From assembly GCF_000321225.1 (NCBI RefSeq), contig NW_004450401.1, positions 3,870,555 through 3,934,554 of the forward strand: a stretch of 64,000 bases of DNA. Direction: 5' to 3'. Origin of the DNA: Odobenus rosmarus divergens. Lineage: Eukaryota > Chordata > Mammalia > Carnivora > Odobenidae. This document shows positions 55,066 to 64,000 of the stretch, piece after piece (the stretch's first letter is position 1; every line of letters begins with the position of its first letter). The translations under genes were made by a program, and so were the position numbers. The notes under the pieces are model-generated. The model ran no database searches and was not told the DNA's origin. It saw only the letters and a program-made list of their open reading frames with translations.

Positions 55066-56149
55066 GGACGGACTAACGCAGCTCCTCTCCCTGTGGGCAG
55101 TGAGACCCACTTCCATCAAATTGCTGCCTTAATTCTGCAGACATTTCCCAAAGCCCATCCATGAACCAGACTCTGTGCCAGAGCCCAGTGAAAACACCAT
55201 GGGCCTGTCCTTGGCCTCAGCTAGAAAATGGAGCTCCTGTCCCCCTCACACCATGTCCGCACTCAGAACGACACCCTCCTGACTCCAGGAAGCCCTTCGG
55301 AGGCGGGGGGGGGGGGGCGCTTCAGAGTGGCAGCTCTGATGCCTTCTGCTAGGAGTGTCCTCCTTCACCCCTGGCCATCTGGGGCAACCCCAGAAAGACA
55401 GCGACTAGAAGCTTCCCAGCAGCAAATATCCTCAAGCACGAAGGGCATGCCCTCCGGCTAGGGCAGGTCAGACTCCAAGCTGGAGAGAACAGGGCTGCTC
55501 CCCAGCTGCAAACTGCTCCGTGGGCCTTCGACCCCAGCTTCTGTCTAGCTCTACCCCGCCTTCAGGGCTGCCCAGCGGCTCTGCTGCCCAGGACCCCTGC
55601 CGCTCTGACTCCACACCTGCTTCCCAGCCGGCTCTACCCGCCCGTGCCCCCCCTCCCCACCGCCATTCCTCACTCTCAGACTCCTCCCCCTGCAACAGCC
55701 TTCTTCTCCTGCTTGGCACTCGGCCGGCTTCTGTCCTTCCAACGCTCCCCCACCGTCCCCCTCCCTGAGTGAGGGACAGCTGTTGTTTGTTCCTGCAGGC
55801 ATCATCCCCCTCTGCGGGACGGCCCCTCCCCCTTGCTCAGTCCATGAAGTCTGGAAGGAGCTGATCACTGGGAGGGGGTAGGGTGGTGCGGGGCTCCAGG
55901 CCTGGCCATCCACATACCTCATTGCCTTGGTTACCAGAGTAGTTGAGAGATAAACTGGGAGACCAAAGTCTGATCAAGGCCAATCCCGGGACTGTGGGGA
56001 GGGGTCCTCTTTTGGCTGGGACTGCAGAACGGAGGTAAGCCTGCTGCTGCCGCCGAGGACTTGACAGGGAAGTCAGTGACCGAGGAAAGTGTCCAGAGAT
56101 GGAGACTTACAACTTCCTGAGGACTTGTTGAGCACCTGGATCCAGAGGT
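55066..56149. other. Unique flanking sequence with a G13 run
   Basis: No exon recognised. A homopolymer of 13 G lies at 55305-55317, a place where read errors are likely. Confidence 0.4.
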
Positions 56150-56375
56150 GCCTGAAATGATAGGAGTCAGGAAATAATCTTATTTACAATGATATTAATA
56201 ATAATTAGATTATATAGTGATATGATTATGTTTAAAATTATATAATTATCTATTAATTACTGTTGTTATTGTCATGGTGTGTGTATTGTGAATGAAAATT
56301 TTATTATTTCTATTTTGCTTTAGCGTGTCTGAATTTAGTTTCTGTCGCTTGTAACTGAAAGATTCTGAGTAATAT
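56150..56375 (+). repeat. AT-rich stretch ending in a 'family A' terminus
   Basis: AT-rich sequence (aataataattagattatata) runs into 'atttagtttctgtcgcttgt' and 'aactgaaagattctgagtaa', the R-end of family A. Confidence 0.5.
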
Positions 56376-56437
56376 GGCAAGACCCCCTGTTTAAGGACCC
56401 AGCTAACACTGTAATGGCCTCTTCCCAGTTCCTTGCG

Positions 56438-56480
56438 AGAGAGAGAGAGCGAGAGATAGAGAGAGAGAGAGAGAGAGCCG
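56438..56480 (+). repeat. (GA)n microsatellite
   Basis: About 40 bases of slightly interrupted GA dinucleotides. Confidence 0.93.
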
Positions 56481-56699
56481 TCTCAGGACCTGCCTGGGCT
56501 GAGCTCTTGGCTCTTTTGCTCCCTCTGTAAGTTAAAGGCTGGGTCTTCTTGGTTTGCTCAGCCACGGCTGCCTGTCACTCTGGGGACAACTGCATTAAAC
56601 AGAAGGGTCCAGCTGCTCCTGCCCAGGCTCCTTGAAGGTCCACATCATGACTTTTTCCCAGACCCTGGCTCCCAAAAATGTGAGCAAGAATACAGCCAA

Positions 56700-57345
56700 C
56701 TTAGCTAGCCAATTTATGCTTCCAGTGGTGAATCATTGTACATGTAGATTTGTTAGCACATACATTCTTGTGTTAGAAGGCACATTAGGCTATTGAAAAA
56801 GAAAATTAGGAATGAACATATGGTGGCCCCTGTTCTACCAGCCAACCCAATATCCACCCTCCTCTTCAAGCTCTTTGCCTGGATACTTTTCCTCTGGAAC
56901 CACCCCTCTCGGAGATGGCCACTTGGGACAGGCACCTACCTGGCCAAGGGTTGTCCACCCAAAGCCTGCCATGCCGGATATAATGATGTCAGGGTGGTCA
57001 CATGACCCTGGACAAGACAAGAGGACTCCATTCTGGGTCATTTATTACAACCATGAAAAATGGAGTCCCCTCTTTCCTCTGGGGTAGTCGGCCTATAGAA
57101 AACAAATTGGAGCTGCTGGGGACCACTTCAGAGAAAGAGGCTGATGAAAAATAAAGCCAATGCAGAGGAAACAGACCTGGGTTGGGGGAGAGGAGCAGAA
57201 TCCTAATGACAGTGTTTTTATGCCTGGATCCAGCCATGCCTGATGCTGCAGCTCATACCCTTAGACTTCCTAGTTCCCTCGTTTTCTTGAGTTGGTTTGA
57301 ATTGGGTTTCTGACTCTTGCAAACAAAAAAGTCTGGATGAATATA
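56700..57345 (+). repeat. 'Family A' interspersed repeat, orientation R
   Basis: The end reads 'ggatccagccatgcctgatg', 'gaattgggtttctgactctt' and 'gcaaacaaaaaagtctggat'. The upstream boundary is uncertain. Confidence 0.5.
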
Positions 57346-58074
57346 GTAAGTATTCCAAAGAAGTCACTTTAAGGAAATAACAATGACAACATTTTACAAG
57401 ATGCCAAAGTCATGTATGACTGGTATAGTAGACAAGATCAATAACAGGATAAATGGACAATGAGAGGAGACTGTGTGCGAGCCAGGCTCTGAGTAGCTGG
57501 GTAAATAGAATAGTGCTTTTCTCTTGCGCCTTTGGTGTATACCATGACTCTCAAGTGATGGGATAGTTTCCACTAGCCTTAGTCACCAGGTGGCTCTGTG
57601 CACCTTTGTTGACTGGCTCAGGTTTTTCCTCCTTTTCCTGTCAAAGGGAAAAACAGGAGGCACCATTAGTTAGCAGGGTCCTGAAGGCTGGCTGCACACC
57701 CCACCTCCATGCCCAGAGGGAAGGACGGTGGGGGCTCCAGGCAGAACAGGGACGTCCGTCAGGTGCCTGCTCCTGGGTCTCCTGGTACAGCTCTACAGGG
57801 TCCTGTAGACCCCGATGGGAGTGCCCTCTGGCCAGAGCACTCAACATGGAGGCCTTGCCTGTTCCCAGCCCACTCCCAAATACTAGGCTGTCAAGAATTC
57901 TAACTGGAAGACACATTACCCAAGAAAACAATCGCTCTCAGGCCCCAAGTTGTTAATACAATGCTTCTGGAGTCCTGTTTAGCTCCATTTCTCCTTTGTG
58001 CACAAAGAAAAAAGACATAGATGGCTTTGAAAAATTGTCCAAAGTTGCCAAAGGTCTTAACTTCTAAATCCTCT
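57346..58074. other. Unique flanking sequence
   Basis: No exon or firm repeat recognised. Confidence 0.3.
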
Positions 58075-58120
58075 CTGTCTCTGTCTCTCTCTGTCCTGTC
58101 TTTCTCTCTCTCTCTCTATT
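58075..58120 (+). repeat. (CT)n microsatellite
   Basis: Interrupted CT-rich tract. Confidence 0.85.
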
Positions 58121-58189
58121 TCCTTCCTGCATCACTGAGAGCATGTGTCATTCCCTGCTCACAGCCACTCATTGCCAACTGAATTGAAT

Positions 58190-58530
58190 CTAAAGTTTTG
58201 GCCCCGATTCTAAATGCCTCCCGGACCATGATCCCCATATACCTTTCTAGAGCCAGGTCTTCCTATTTTAGGCCCTCTGGCTGCTGGCTGTTCCCGAAGC
58301 ACATCCTGTCTTGCTGGTGCTGCTCCATCCCTAGAATGCCCCCGTGGGCCTAAGAGCTCCCATTTATTGTGCTCCCAACACATGCTAACCCTGTGCTCCT
58401 CATTCAGCCTCGTAGCTGTACACATCACCGCCCCTTCTAGGGACAGGCAAACAAGCTCTCAGAGAGGTCAGGTGAGTCGCCTCCACTCACACAAAATTAT
58501 GGGGAGAGGGTCAAGAATCCAAACCTCCTG
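58190..58530 (+). repeat. L2 fragment followed by MIR
   Basis: About 58190-58350 has L2-like 'ggctgttcccgaagcacatc' and 'catccctagaatgcccccg'. About 58355-58530 is MIR-like ('cccatttattgtgctcccaa', 'agctctcagagaggtcaggt'). Confidence 0.55.
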
Positions 58531-58689
58531 TGTCTGGCTCAAAACCCTTTCCTGGTTCCAGCATCCCCGTCTCCCATTCCTATCCATGCAGACCCTGCAA
58601 ATGCAACATCCAGTACCCTTCTTCCTGAAGTGCTCCCTCAACCTCCCCATAGAAATCAACTGACATCTTTTGTGATGCTCACACCCTGT

Positions 58690-59110
58690 GTTATCAGGCA
58701 GGTTTCCGGCAGGAGACAGAGGGCACTCAGCTAGGACTCTGAGAAGGATTTAATGAGGGCTTCGTTTGCAGAGATGCAAGCAGGGTTAGAAGGGAAAGCA
58801 GGATGGGTGTGGAAGCACCAGGGACAAGCCACGTGGGAAACCGCTGTTCCCCCAGCAGAGGAGGGGGAGGGAGGAACAGTGTAACCAGAGCTGGGGAGAG
58901 TTCCTGCAGGGAAGGGCCATCCGTAGTCGCTCAGGATACAGCCCCCATCAGAGGCAGGGAGAGAGGAAAGGAAAAGATACTACTCCTCCTTCCACCCTCC
59001 AGTGTCCCGGCGATGTTCTCATCTGGGAGCCCGAAGTCCAGGGAGCCTGGGTGTGCAGCCGTGAGAGCGTCAGCCTCCCACACACACAGAGAGAAGGGGG
59101 CAGAGGGAGT
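58690..59110. repeat. Probable old interspersed repeat, unassigned
   Basis: The strings 'ggcaggtttccggcaggaga' and 'gagaaggatttaatgagggc' recall a recurrent mammalian repeat I cannot name. Confidence 0.35.
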
Positions 59111-59149
59111 GGGGGGCAGAGTGGGGGTGGGAGGTGGAGGAGGGTGCTG

Positions 59150-59630
59150 TATTGCTTTCTGATTACCACCAACTTGGTGACTTAGAATAACCCACATTTA
59201 TTCTCTTACAATTCTGGGGGTCAGAAGTCCAAAATGAGTCTCATGTGTCAGGGCTGCAGTCCTTCCAGGAGACTCTGGGCGAGAATCTGTTTCCTTGCCT
59301 TTACCAGCTTCTAGAGTCTGCCTGCATTCCTTAGCTCATGGTCTCTTCCTCCATCTCCAAAGCCAGCGTTGGTGCCAGCCTCACATTACCATCTCTCTGG
59401 TTCTCATCCTCTGCCCTCCTCTCTCTCCCATTTAAGGCCCCTGTGATTACTTTGGGCCCATCCAAAGAATCCAGGATAATCTTATTTTAGGATCAGTTGA
59501 TGATCAACCTTAATTTCGTCTACAACCTTAATTCTCTCTGCTGAGTAATCTAAGGTGTTCCTGGGTTCTGGGGATTAGACTGGGGACATCACTGGGGGGC
59601 CATTATTCTGCCTACCATAGGTGCCAAACA
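59150..59630 (-). mobile_element. Old MaLR-type LTR, inverted
   Basis: The strings 'attctcttacaattctgggg', 'ggtcagaagtccaaaatgag', 'accagcttctagagtctgcc', 'tcttattttaggatcagttg' and 'gggccattattctgcctacc' form a near-complete LTR-type repeat. The subfamily is not fixed. Confidence 0.7.
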
Positions 59631-59689
59631 GAAAACAGTTGGCCCCCCTACTTTATATGCTGGTTACCCTGGGGAGTTGGTTTATTTCC

Positions 59690-60110
59690 TCTACTAGTGG
59701 AGACATCTAGAGGACAGGACAGTTTGGATTACCAACTGCATGTAACAATCCGCTCCAAGACTCGGTGGCTGAAAGCAACACTTCTTTATCGTCACTCATG
59801 CATCTGGGGATCAGCGTGGGTTCAGCTGAGCAGTTGCCTGCTGGGTCACCTCTGTGTCTCGCTGGGCATCTGTGTTGGCTGGGGTGGCTCTGCTTATGTG
59901 TCTCTCATCCCCTTGGACCAGCAAGCCAGCCGAGTGGGCTTTTCCCAGGCAGGGACAGAGATGTACAGCAAAACAGGGAGGAAACACACGACGCCTTCTG
60001 AGCTGTCACTTCCACCCATCTGCCATTGGGCATGGCAAGTCCCATTGGCCAAGCCCCAAGCTGAGGGGTCAGGAGATGCACTCAGCTCTCAGGGAGGTTG
60101 TTGCTAGAGG
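59690..60110. mobile_element. Old LTR-type repeat (family uncertain)
   Basis: The strings 'gtcactcatgcatctgggga', 'ggttcagctgagcagttgcc' and 'aagtcccattggccaagccc' resemble a recurrent mammalian LTR. Confidence 0.45.
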
Positions 60111-60224
60111 CAGGGTGGAGGGAGAAATAGGAGTACAATCCAGTCCACTCCAGGGCCACGTCTTAATCATATTTGCTTTCCTACTGTTCCAGAACATTGT
60201 TACCGGCTTGGGTCTGCATGAAAA

Positions 60225-60275
60225 TGTATCAAGTAAATGAGTAAATGAATGAACGAACAAACGAACAAATGAACA
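60225..60275 (+). repeat. (GAAC/GAAT)n simple repeat
   Basis: Degenerate 4-base units such as aatgaacgaacaaacgaac. Confidence 0.85.
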
Positions 60276-60649
60276 CCTGTAGGGAGGACACACTCATCCA
60301 GGCTTAGTGTCTCTCATTATGGTGGAGGTGTGCTGGGGATTACAGCTGGCAGAGCACAAACTCCTTCGTCTGGTGAGGATTTTGCAGCGTGGGAGGGGGA
60401 GAGGACACCAGGAGCTCAGCTCCCTTGTGGGTCGGAGTGGTGGGGCACCCGAGGGGTGCGGGAGTGCCCAGGAGGGTGCAGTTCCTGCAAACAAGCCATC
60501 TCTGGCACCTCTGTTCCTTTGCTCCTTTTCTCTCTTGCCCTGAACCCCTGGCCAATGGGACAGGCTGGGGCTGAGCCCACCGTACTCAAGGCTGCCACCA
60601 GGGCAGGCCCGGCCCCCCAAGATGCTTATGGTCTCCTGAGGACCTAGAG

Positions 60650-60955
60650 CACAACAAGTGAGAACAAGAGGGTTGCAGAGTCTGTGTGACGGAGCATGGA
60701 AAGAATGCCTCCAGGCAGCCTCGGAGCTGAGCCTGGAAGACCAGCCCCTGCTCTGCGGCAGACAAGGGGAGAGCGGCCGTCAGGGATGGGCGCAGACGGC
60801 GTGGACAAGCGCACTGCCCCTGTGGGGACCCATCTGGCGACTAAAGAAGTTTGGTGCTGCCGGACAGTGTGTATGAACCGTGGGGAGGCAGGCCGCGTGA
60901 GTGACAGACAAGGAAGGGCGTGGTTTTACACCAAAGAGTTTGGATTTATCCTCTA
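60650..60955 (-). mobile_element. L2 LINE fragment, inverted
   Basis: The strings 'ctcggagctgagcctggaag' and 'agagtttggatttatcctct' match the L2 reverse complement. The middle is diverged. Confidence 0.5.
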
Positions 60956-60956
60956 A

Positions 60957-61185
60957 GCCAGGGGTTGACAGACTTCTTGTGTAAAGGACCAGAGAGCAAA
61001 TATTTCCGGCTTTGTGGACCATACAGTCTCTCTCGCAACTTCTCAGCTCTGCTGTTACAGCGTGAAAGTGGCCGCAGTCAGTATGTAAACGAACAGGCAT
61101 GTTTGTGTTCTAGTAAACTTTATTTATAAAAATAACCATAGCCCAGATCTGGGCAGTGGCTCCAGTTTGTCAATCCCCGCTCCCC
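60957..61185 (+). mobile_element. hAT-Charlie non-autonomous DNA transposon
   Basis: The left end 'caggggttgacagacttctt', internal 'gtggaccatacagtctctct', 'taaactttatttataaaaat' and right end 'tttgtcaatcccc' form a near full-length MER1-type element with inverted termini. Confidence 0.8.
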
Positions 61186-61199
61186 GCCCAAAGGCACCC

Positions 61200-61480
61200 T
61201 GGCAGCCTGCAGGCCAATTCTGTCCCACAGATTTTTGTTTTGTGTCATTTAGCCAACATTAAAAGATGAACTGATTTCACATAAAAATCTAAATCTAGAT
61301 TCCCAGGTTCCTTAAAAAGTCTGAAGCTCCAATTACACCAGGCTTTCAGTTTACGTGGCAGTAAGCAACTGGAGGCCCCTTTCACCAGCTCGTGGTCTCT
61401 CCAGTTTGCCAGAGTCTCCACCTTTCCCTATTGCCTCCCACTTACCTTTCCCCCTGCTTTGCTAATGTTTTGTTTGTCCC
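61200..61480. repeat. Probable diverged interspersed repeat, unassigned
   Basis: The strings 'gaactgatttcacataaaaa' and 'tctaaatctagattcccagg' are reminiscent of a dispersed repeat. Identity is not established. Confidence 0.3.
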
Positions 61481-61484
61481 CTGC

Positions 61485-61930
61485 TCCCCCCAATTGTATT
61501 TGTTTCCTGGGGCTGCCTAGTGACAAAGAACAACAAACTGGGTGGCCTAAGTGACAGAAATGTATTGTCTCACAGAACTGACAGTTCTGGAGGCTGGAAG
61601 TCCAAGATCAAGGCATCAGCAAGGTTGGTTCCTTCTGAGGGCTGTGAGATCTGTTCCATGCCTCTCTCCTGGCTTCTGGTAGCCTCAGGCATTCTTGCAG
61701 ATGTCATTCTCCCTGTGTCTTCCCATTGTCTGCCCAACATGCATGTCTGTCTGTGTCCAAAGTTCCCCTTTTTATAAGGGCATCAGTTATATTGGATTAG
61801 GGCCCACCCTAATGGCCTCATTGTAACTTGATTACCTCTGTAAAGACCTTACTGCCAAATAAGGTCACATTATGAGGTGCTGGGGGTTAGGACTCCAACA
61901 TATCTTTATGGGGAAGCACAATTCACCCAC
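61485..61930 (-). mobile_element. MLT1 (ERVL-MaLR) LTR, inverted
   Basis: The strings 'tttgtttcctggggctgcct', 'ggaggctggaagtccaagat', 'tatattggattagggcccac', 'gcccaccctaatggcctcat' and 'gggggttaggactccaacat' cover essentially a full LTR. Confidence 0.88.
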
Positions 61931-62039
61931 CCATCCCTTCATGGACTTAATATTTCCTGCCTGGCTGGCCCTGCCATTGGCAGTGAAGACCCAGAAAAGC
62001 ATTGTTGAAATATTTGGCTCTACCTTCACAAAGATTTTA

Positions 62040-62680
62040 CAGTTAACAGCATGGCCGATGTATTTGGAGGGGGCAAGGCCTAGACTCAGAGGTCGGATGA
62101 TGGGGACGGATATGCGGGTACCTGGGCCAGATGGAACCAGAGGAGGTGGCAGGGTCAGGAGGGAGCTGGGAGGTGAAACCCACCCGAGGGGCTTGGTGAG
62201 AGCCTGGAAGGAGGGAGAGGGAGAGGGAGGCTAATGTCCAGGTTTTAGGTTTCTTTTTTTTTTTTTTTTAAGATTTTATTTAGTTGAGAGAGAGAGAAAG
62301 AGTGAGAGAGAGAGAGAAAGGGCAGGGGGAGGGAGAAGCAGACTCCCCTCTGAGCAGGAAGCCCGGTGTGGAGCTTGATCCCAGGCTTGATCATGACCTG
62401 AGCCGAAGGCAGACGCTTAACGACGGAGCCACCCAGGAGCCCCCAGGTTTTAGGTTTGAGAGAACAAGTGGACAGTTGTGCTTTTGCTGAAGGAGGGAGT
62501 AGATTTCAGTGGAGGTTTCATACAGGTGAAAACCACAGGCTGAGATGGGGAGAAGACAGAATTGTACTCACAGACTTTCCACTGGAAGAGAGCTAGGCCA
62601 AGCTGACAGAAAGAGGCACGGGAAGTTCAGGAGGTAGGAGGGGGCACAGAACAGGGGAGAATGGACAGGAACACGTGAGG
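62040..62680 (-). mobile_element. L2 LINE fragment, inverted, split by SINEC
   Basis: The text before and after the SINEC (gagagggagaggg..aggctaatgtccaggttt; acaagtggacagttgtgctt) follows the L2 ORF2 reverse complement. Confidence 0.55.
62253..62442 (-). mobile_element. Carnivore SINEC with perfect 15-bp target-site duplication
   Basis: Inverted SINEC (poly-T, aagattttatttagttgaga ... gagccacccaggagcc). ccaggttttaggttt flanks it exactly (62238-62252 and 62443-62457). Confidence 0.97.
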
Positions 62681-62699
62681 ATGGCAGCCTGCCAGGTCT

Positions 62700-63133
62700 C
62701 ACAGGGTCTTCAGAGACCATGTAAGCCCAGCGCAGACTGATTTGTTGGTCCTGATTTTTACACTTCTCTCATGTGACTTTGCAGTCTCTCTGTACAGAAG
62801 CTGAGTGTCTTCCTGCTCTTTAAATTTGGGTTCAGTCATGGGACAAGCTTTGGCCAATGGGACGTGGGCAAAGGTGCCCATTCCTAGCCTTCAGGGACCT
62901 CTTCATGTTCCCAGTTTTCTCCTTGGGCCTCTGCCATCACCACTTGAAGTCATGACCTGGCTACCCCACTAGTCCAAGGAAGGAGAGAGCTAGGTGGAGC
63001 AGAGCTAGACCCAGCCGGCCACCTGGTCACCCAGGCAACTGCAAACAGTGGGAGGAGTCAAATAATGCTTATTGCTGTATGTCACTCAGAGTCTATGGTT
63101 GTTTATTACTTAGGAATAGCTGACTGAGATACA
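62700..63133 (+). mobile_element. Old LTR-type repeat (family uncertain)
   Basis: The strings 'agctttggccaatgggacgt', 'tctgccatcaccacttgaag', 'gtttattacttaggaatagc' and the end 'tgactgagatacag' resemble a recurrent mammalian LTR, roughly the inverse of the one at 33090. Confidence 0.5.
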
Positions 63134-63299
63134 GTCAAATCACACCATTTTGCAGATGAGGAAAACTGAACTCTCAAGATGGCAAGAGATTTGTCCAATG
63201 GTATATAAATAATAAACTGCAAAGATCTCCTGATTCTTCGCCTGAGATTCTTTCTTTCTACTCCACTGCAGTGACTGTCACCTAGCCTCTGATTTGTTC

Positions 63300-63750
63300 A
63301 TTCATCCATTCAACAAGTGGGTTACTAGAAATACCTGGATAACTTTTTTCTTAGCCCTCGAAGAGCTCCTTGTGGTCATGGTGGGGAGATGGACCCCAAA
63401 CAGATCACAATAAATGTGGCAAGTGAGGCCCTAGAGATGTGCTCAGGCACCCAGAATAGGCACCTAACCCAGCTAGGGAAAATCAGGGCAGGCTTCCTGG
63501 AGAAGAGGGTATCTGAGCTGAATCACAAAAATGAGCCAAAGCAGAGGAAGGAAGGGGTTGGCATAAGCCTGGGTGAGAGCTGAGGTACAGCCTGAGCCTG
63601 TGCGTATGGTGGAGGCCCAGGCAATAGAGGGCAATAGCAGGAGAACTTCAAAGTCCCTAGAGTTATTCAAGCCATTTCAGGGACTGGCAGGAGATGGGCT
63701 GGAGATGAAAGTGAGGCCCACATCTGAGCCTTTATCCGAAGGGCTCAACC
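63300..63750 (-). mobile_element. L2 LINE 3' region, inverted
   Basis: The strings 'gttcattcatccattcaaca', 'cctcgaagagctccttgtgg', 'ggcaggcttcctggagaaga' and 'gggtatctgagctgaatcac' match the L2 reverse complement. Confidence 0.75.
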
Positions 63751-63905
63751 CTTTCACCAGCAGGTGTTTGGAGGCCATTGTAAGCATGGTCTTGGACCAG
63801 TCATCTCATTCCCTGGGCCTTGGTGTGTGCATCCCTAATATGAGGAACCCGACCAGATGGTCTTTTGGGGCCTCTCCAGCTCTAAAGCCATTGTGGGGGG
63901 ACTGC
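63750..63905 (-). repeat. MIR-class SINE, inverted
   Basis: The strings 'tcattccctgggccttggtg', 'atgaggaacccgaccagatg' and 'ctccagctctaaagccattg' are inverted MIR/MIR3-type. Confidence 0.6.
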
Positions 63906-64000
63906 CTGGGGTGGGCATACCATTGAGGAGACTGTCAGTCCTGGCAGCCGATCCAGGCCAAGAGCTGAGGAGTCAGGACCCGCTCTGCCTGCAGGATGGA

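Larger units (their letters stand above)
31461..64000. other. 5' flank of UNC5A, apparently intergenic
   Basis: To the right of the promoter island no coding exon could be recognised on either strand. The open frames here are short, cross repeats, or are microsatellite translations. The content is mostly L2, MIR, LTR and SINE sequence with scattered unique blocks. A non-coding transcript could exist but nothing in the sequence shows it. Confidence 0.6.

Overview
This is mammalian nuclear DNA. It is dominated by interspersed repeats and contains one recognisable protein-coding exon. The lineage-specific SINEs are tRNA-Lys-derived carnivore elements (CAN/SINEC) whose heads read 'ggggcacctgggtggctcag'. 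They sit among mammal-wide L2, MIR, CR1/L3, MLT1 and hAT-Charlie relics and 5'-truncated L1s. The very young dog-type SINEC is absent and the SINE tails have the form common in bears, seals and mustelids, so I infer an arctoid caniform carnivore. That species-level inference is not proven.

The anchor gene is UNC5A, a netrin receptor, on the minus strand. Its first coding exon (30537-30606) encodes the signal peptide and ends at a consensus GTGAGT donor. It lies inside a CpG island of about 1.2 kb (30240-31460), which I take as the promoter. Positions 1-30536 are therefore the start of a long intron 1; I found no exon 2. Positions 31461-64000 are 5' flanking, apparently intergenic DNA.

Intron 1 (1-30.5 kb) holds a split MIR invaded by an L1 and a SINE (2.7-3.7 kb), an MLT1 LTR (4.1-4.5 kb), a CR1/L3 mosaic (7.8-9.0 kb), an L1 3' end (14.2-14.9 kb), several L2 and MIR pieces, and two unexplained local duplications (about 131 bp at 19.0/20.2 kb and 90 bp at 26.1/28.1 kb). 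A second, intronic CpG island lies at 23.0-23.7 kb. Unique AT-rich blocks with homeodomain or SOX-type cores near 2.3, 12.4 and 13.7 kb look like candidate enhancers.

The upstream flank (31.5-64 kb) is a repeat mosaic. It has seven SINEC insertions or fragments, five of them with clear target-site duplications, one lying inside a younger-looking L1. It also has long minus-strand L2 copies, hAT elements, LTR relics, microsatellites and several more enhancer-like AT-rich islands. No SINEC lies between about 21.55 and 36.42 kb, the interval around the two CpG islands. I saw no other credible coding gene, structural RNA gene, or intact virus-like element, and no sign of a novel multi-gene system.
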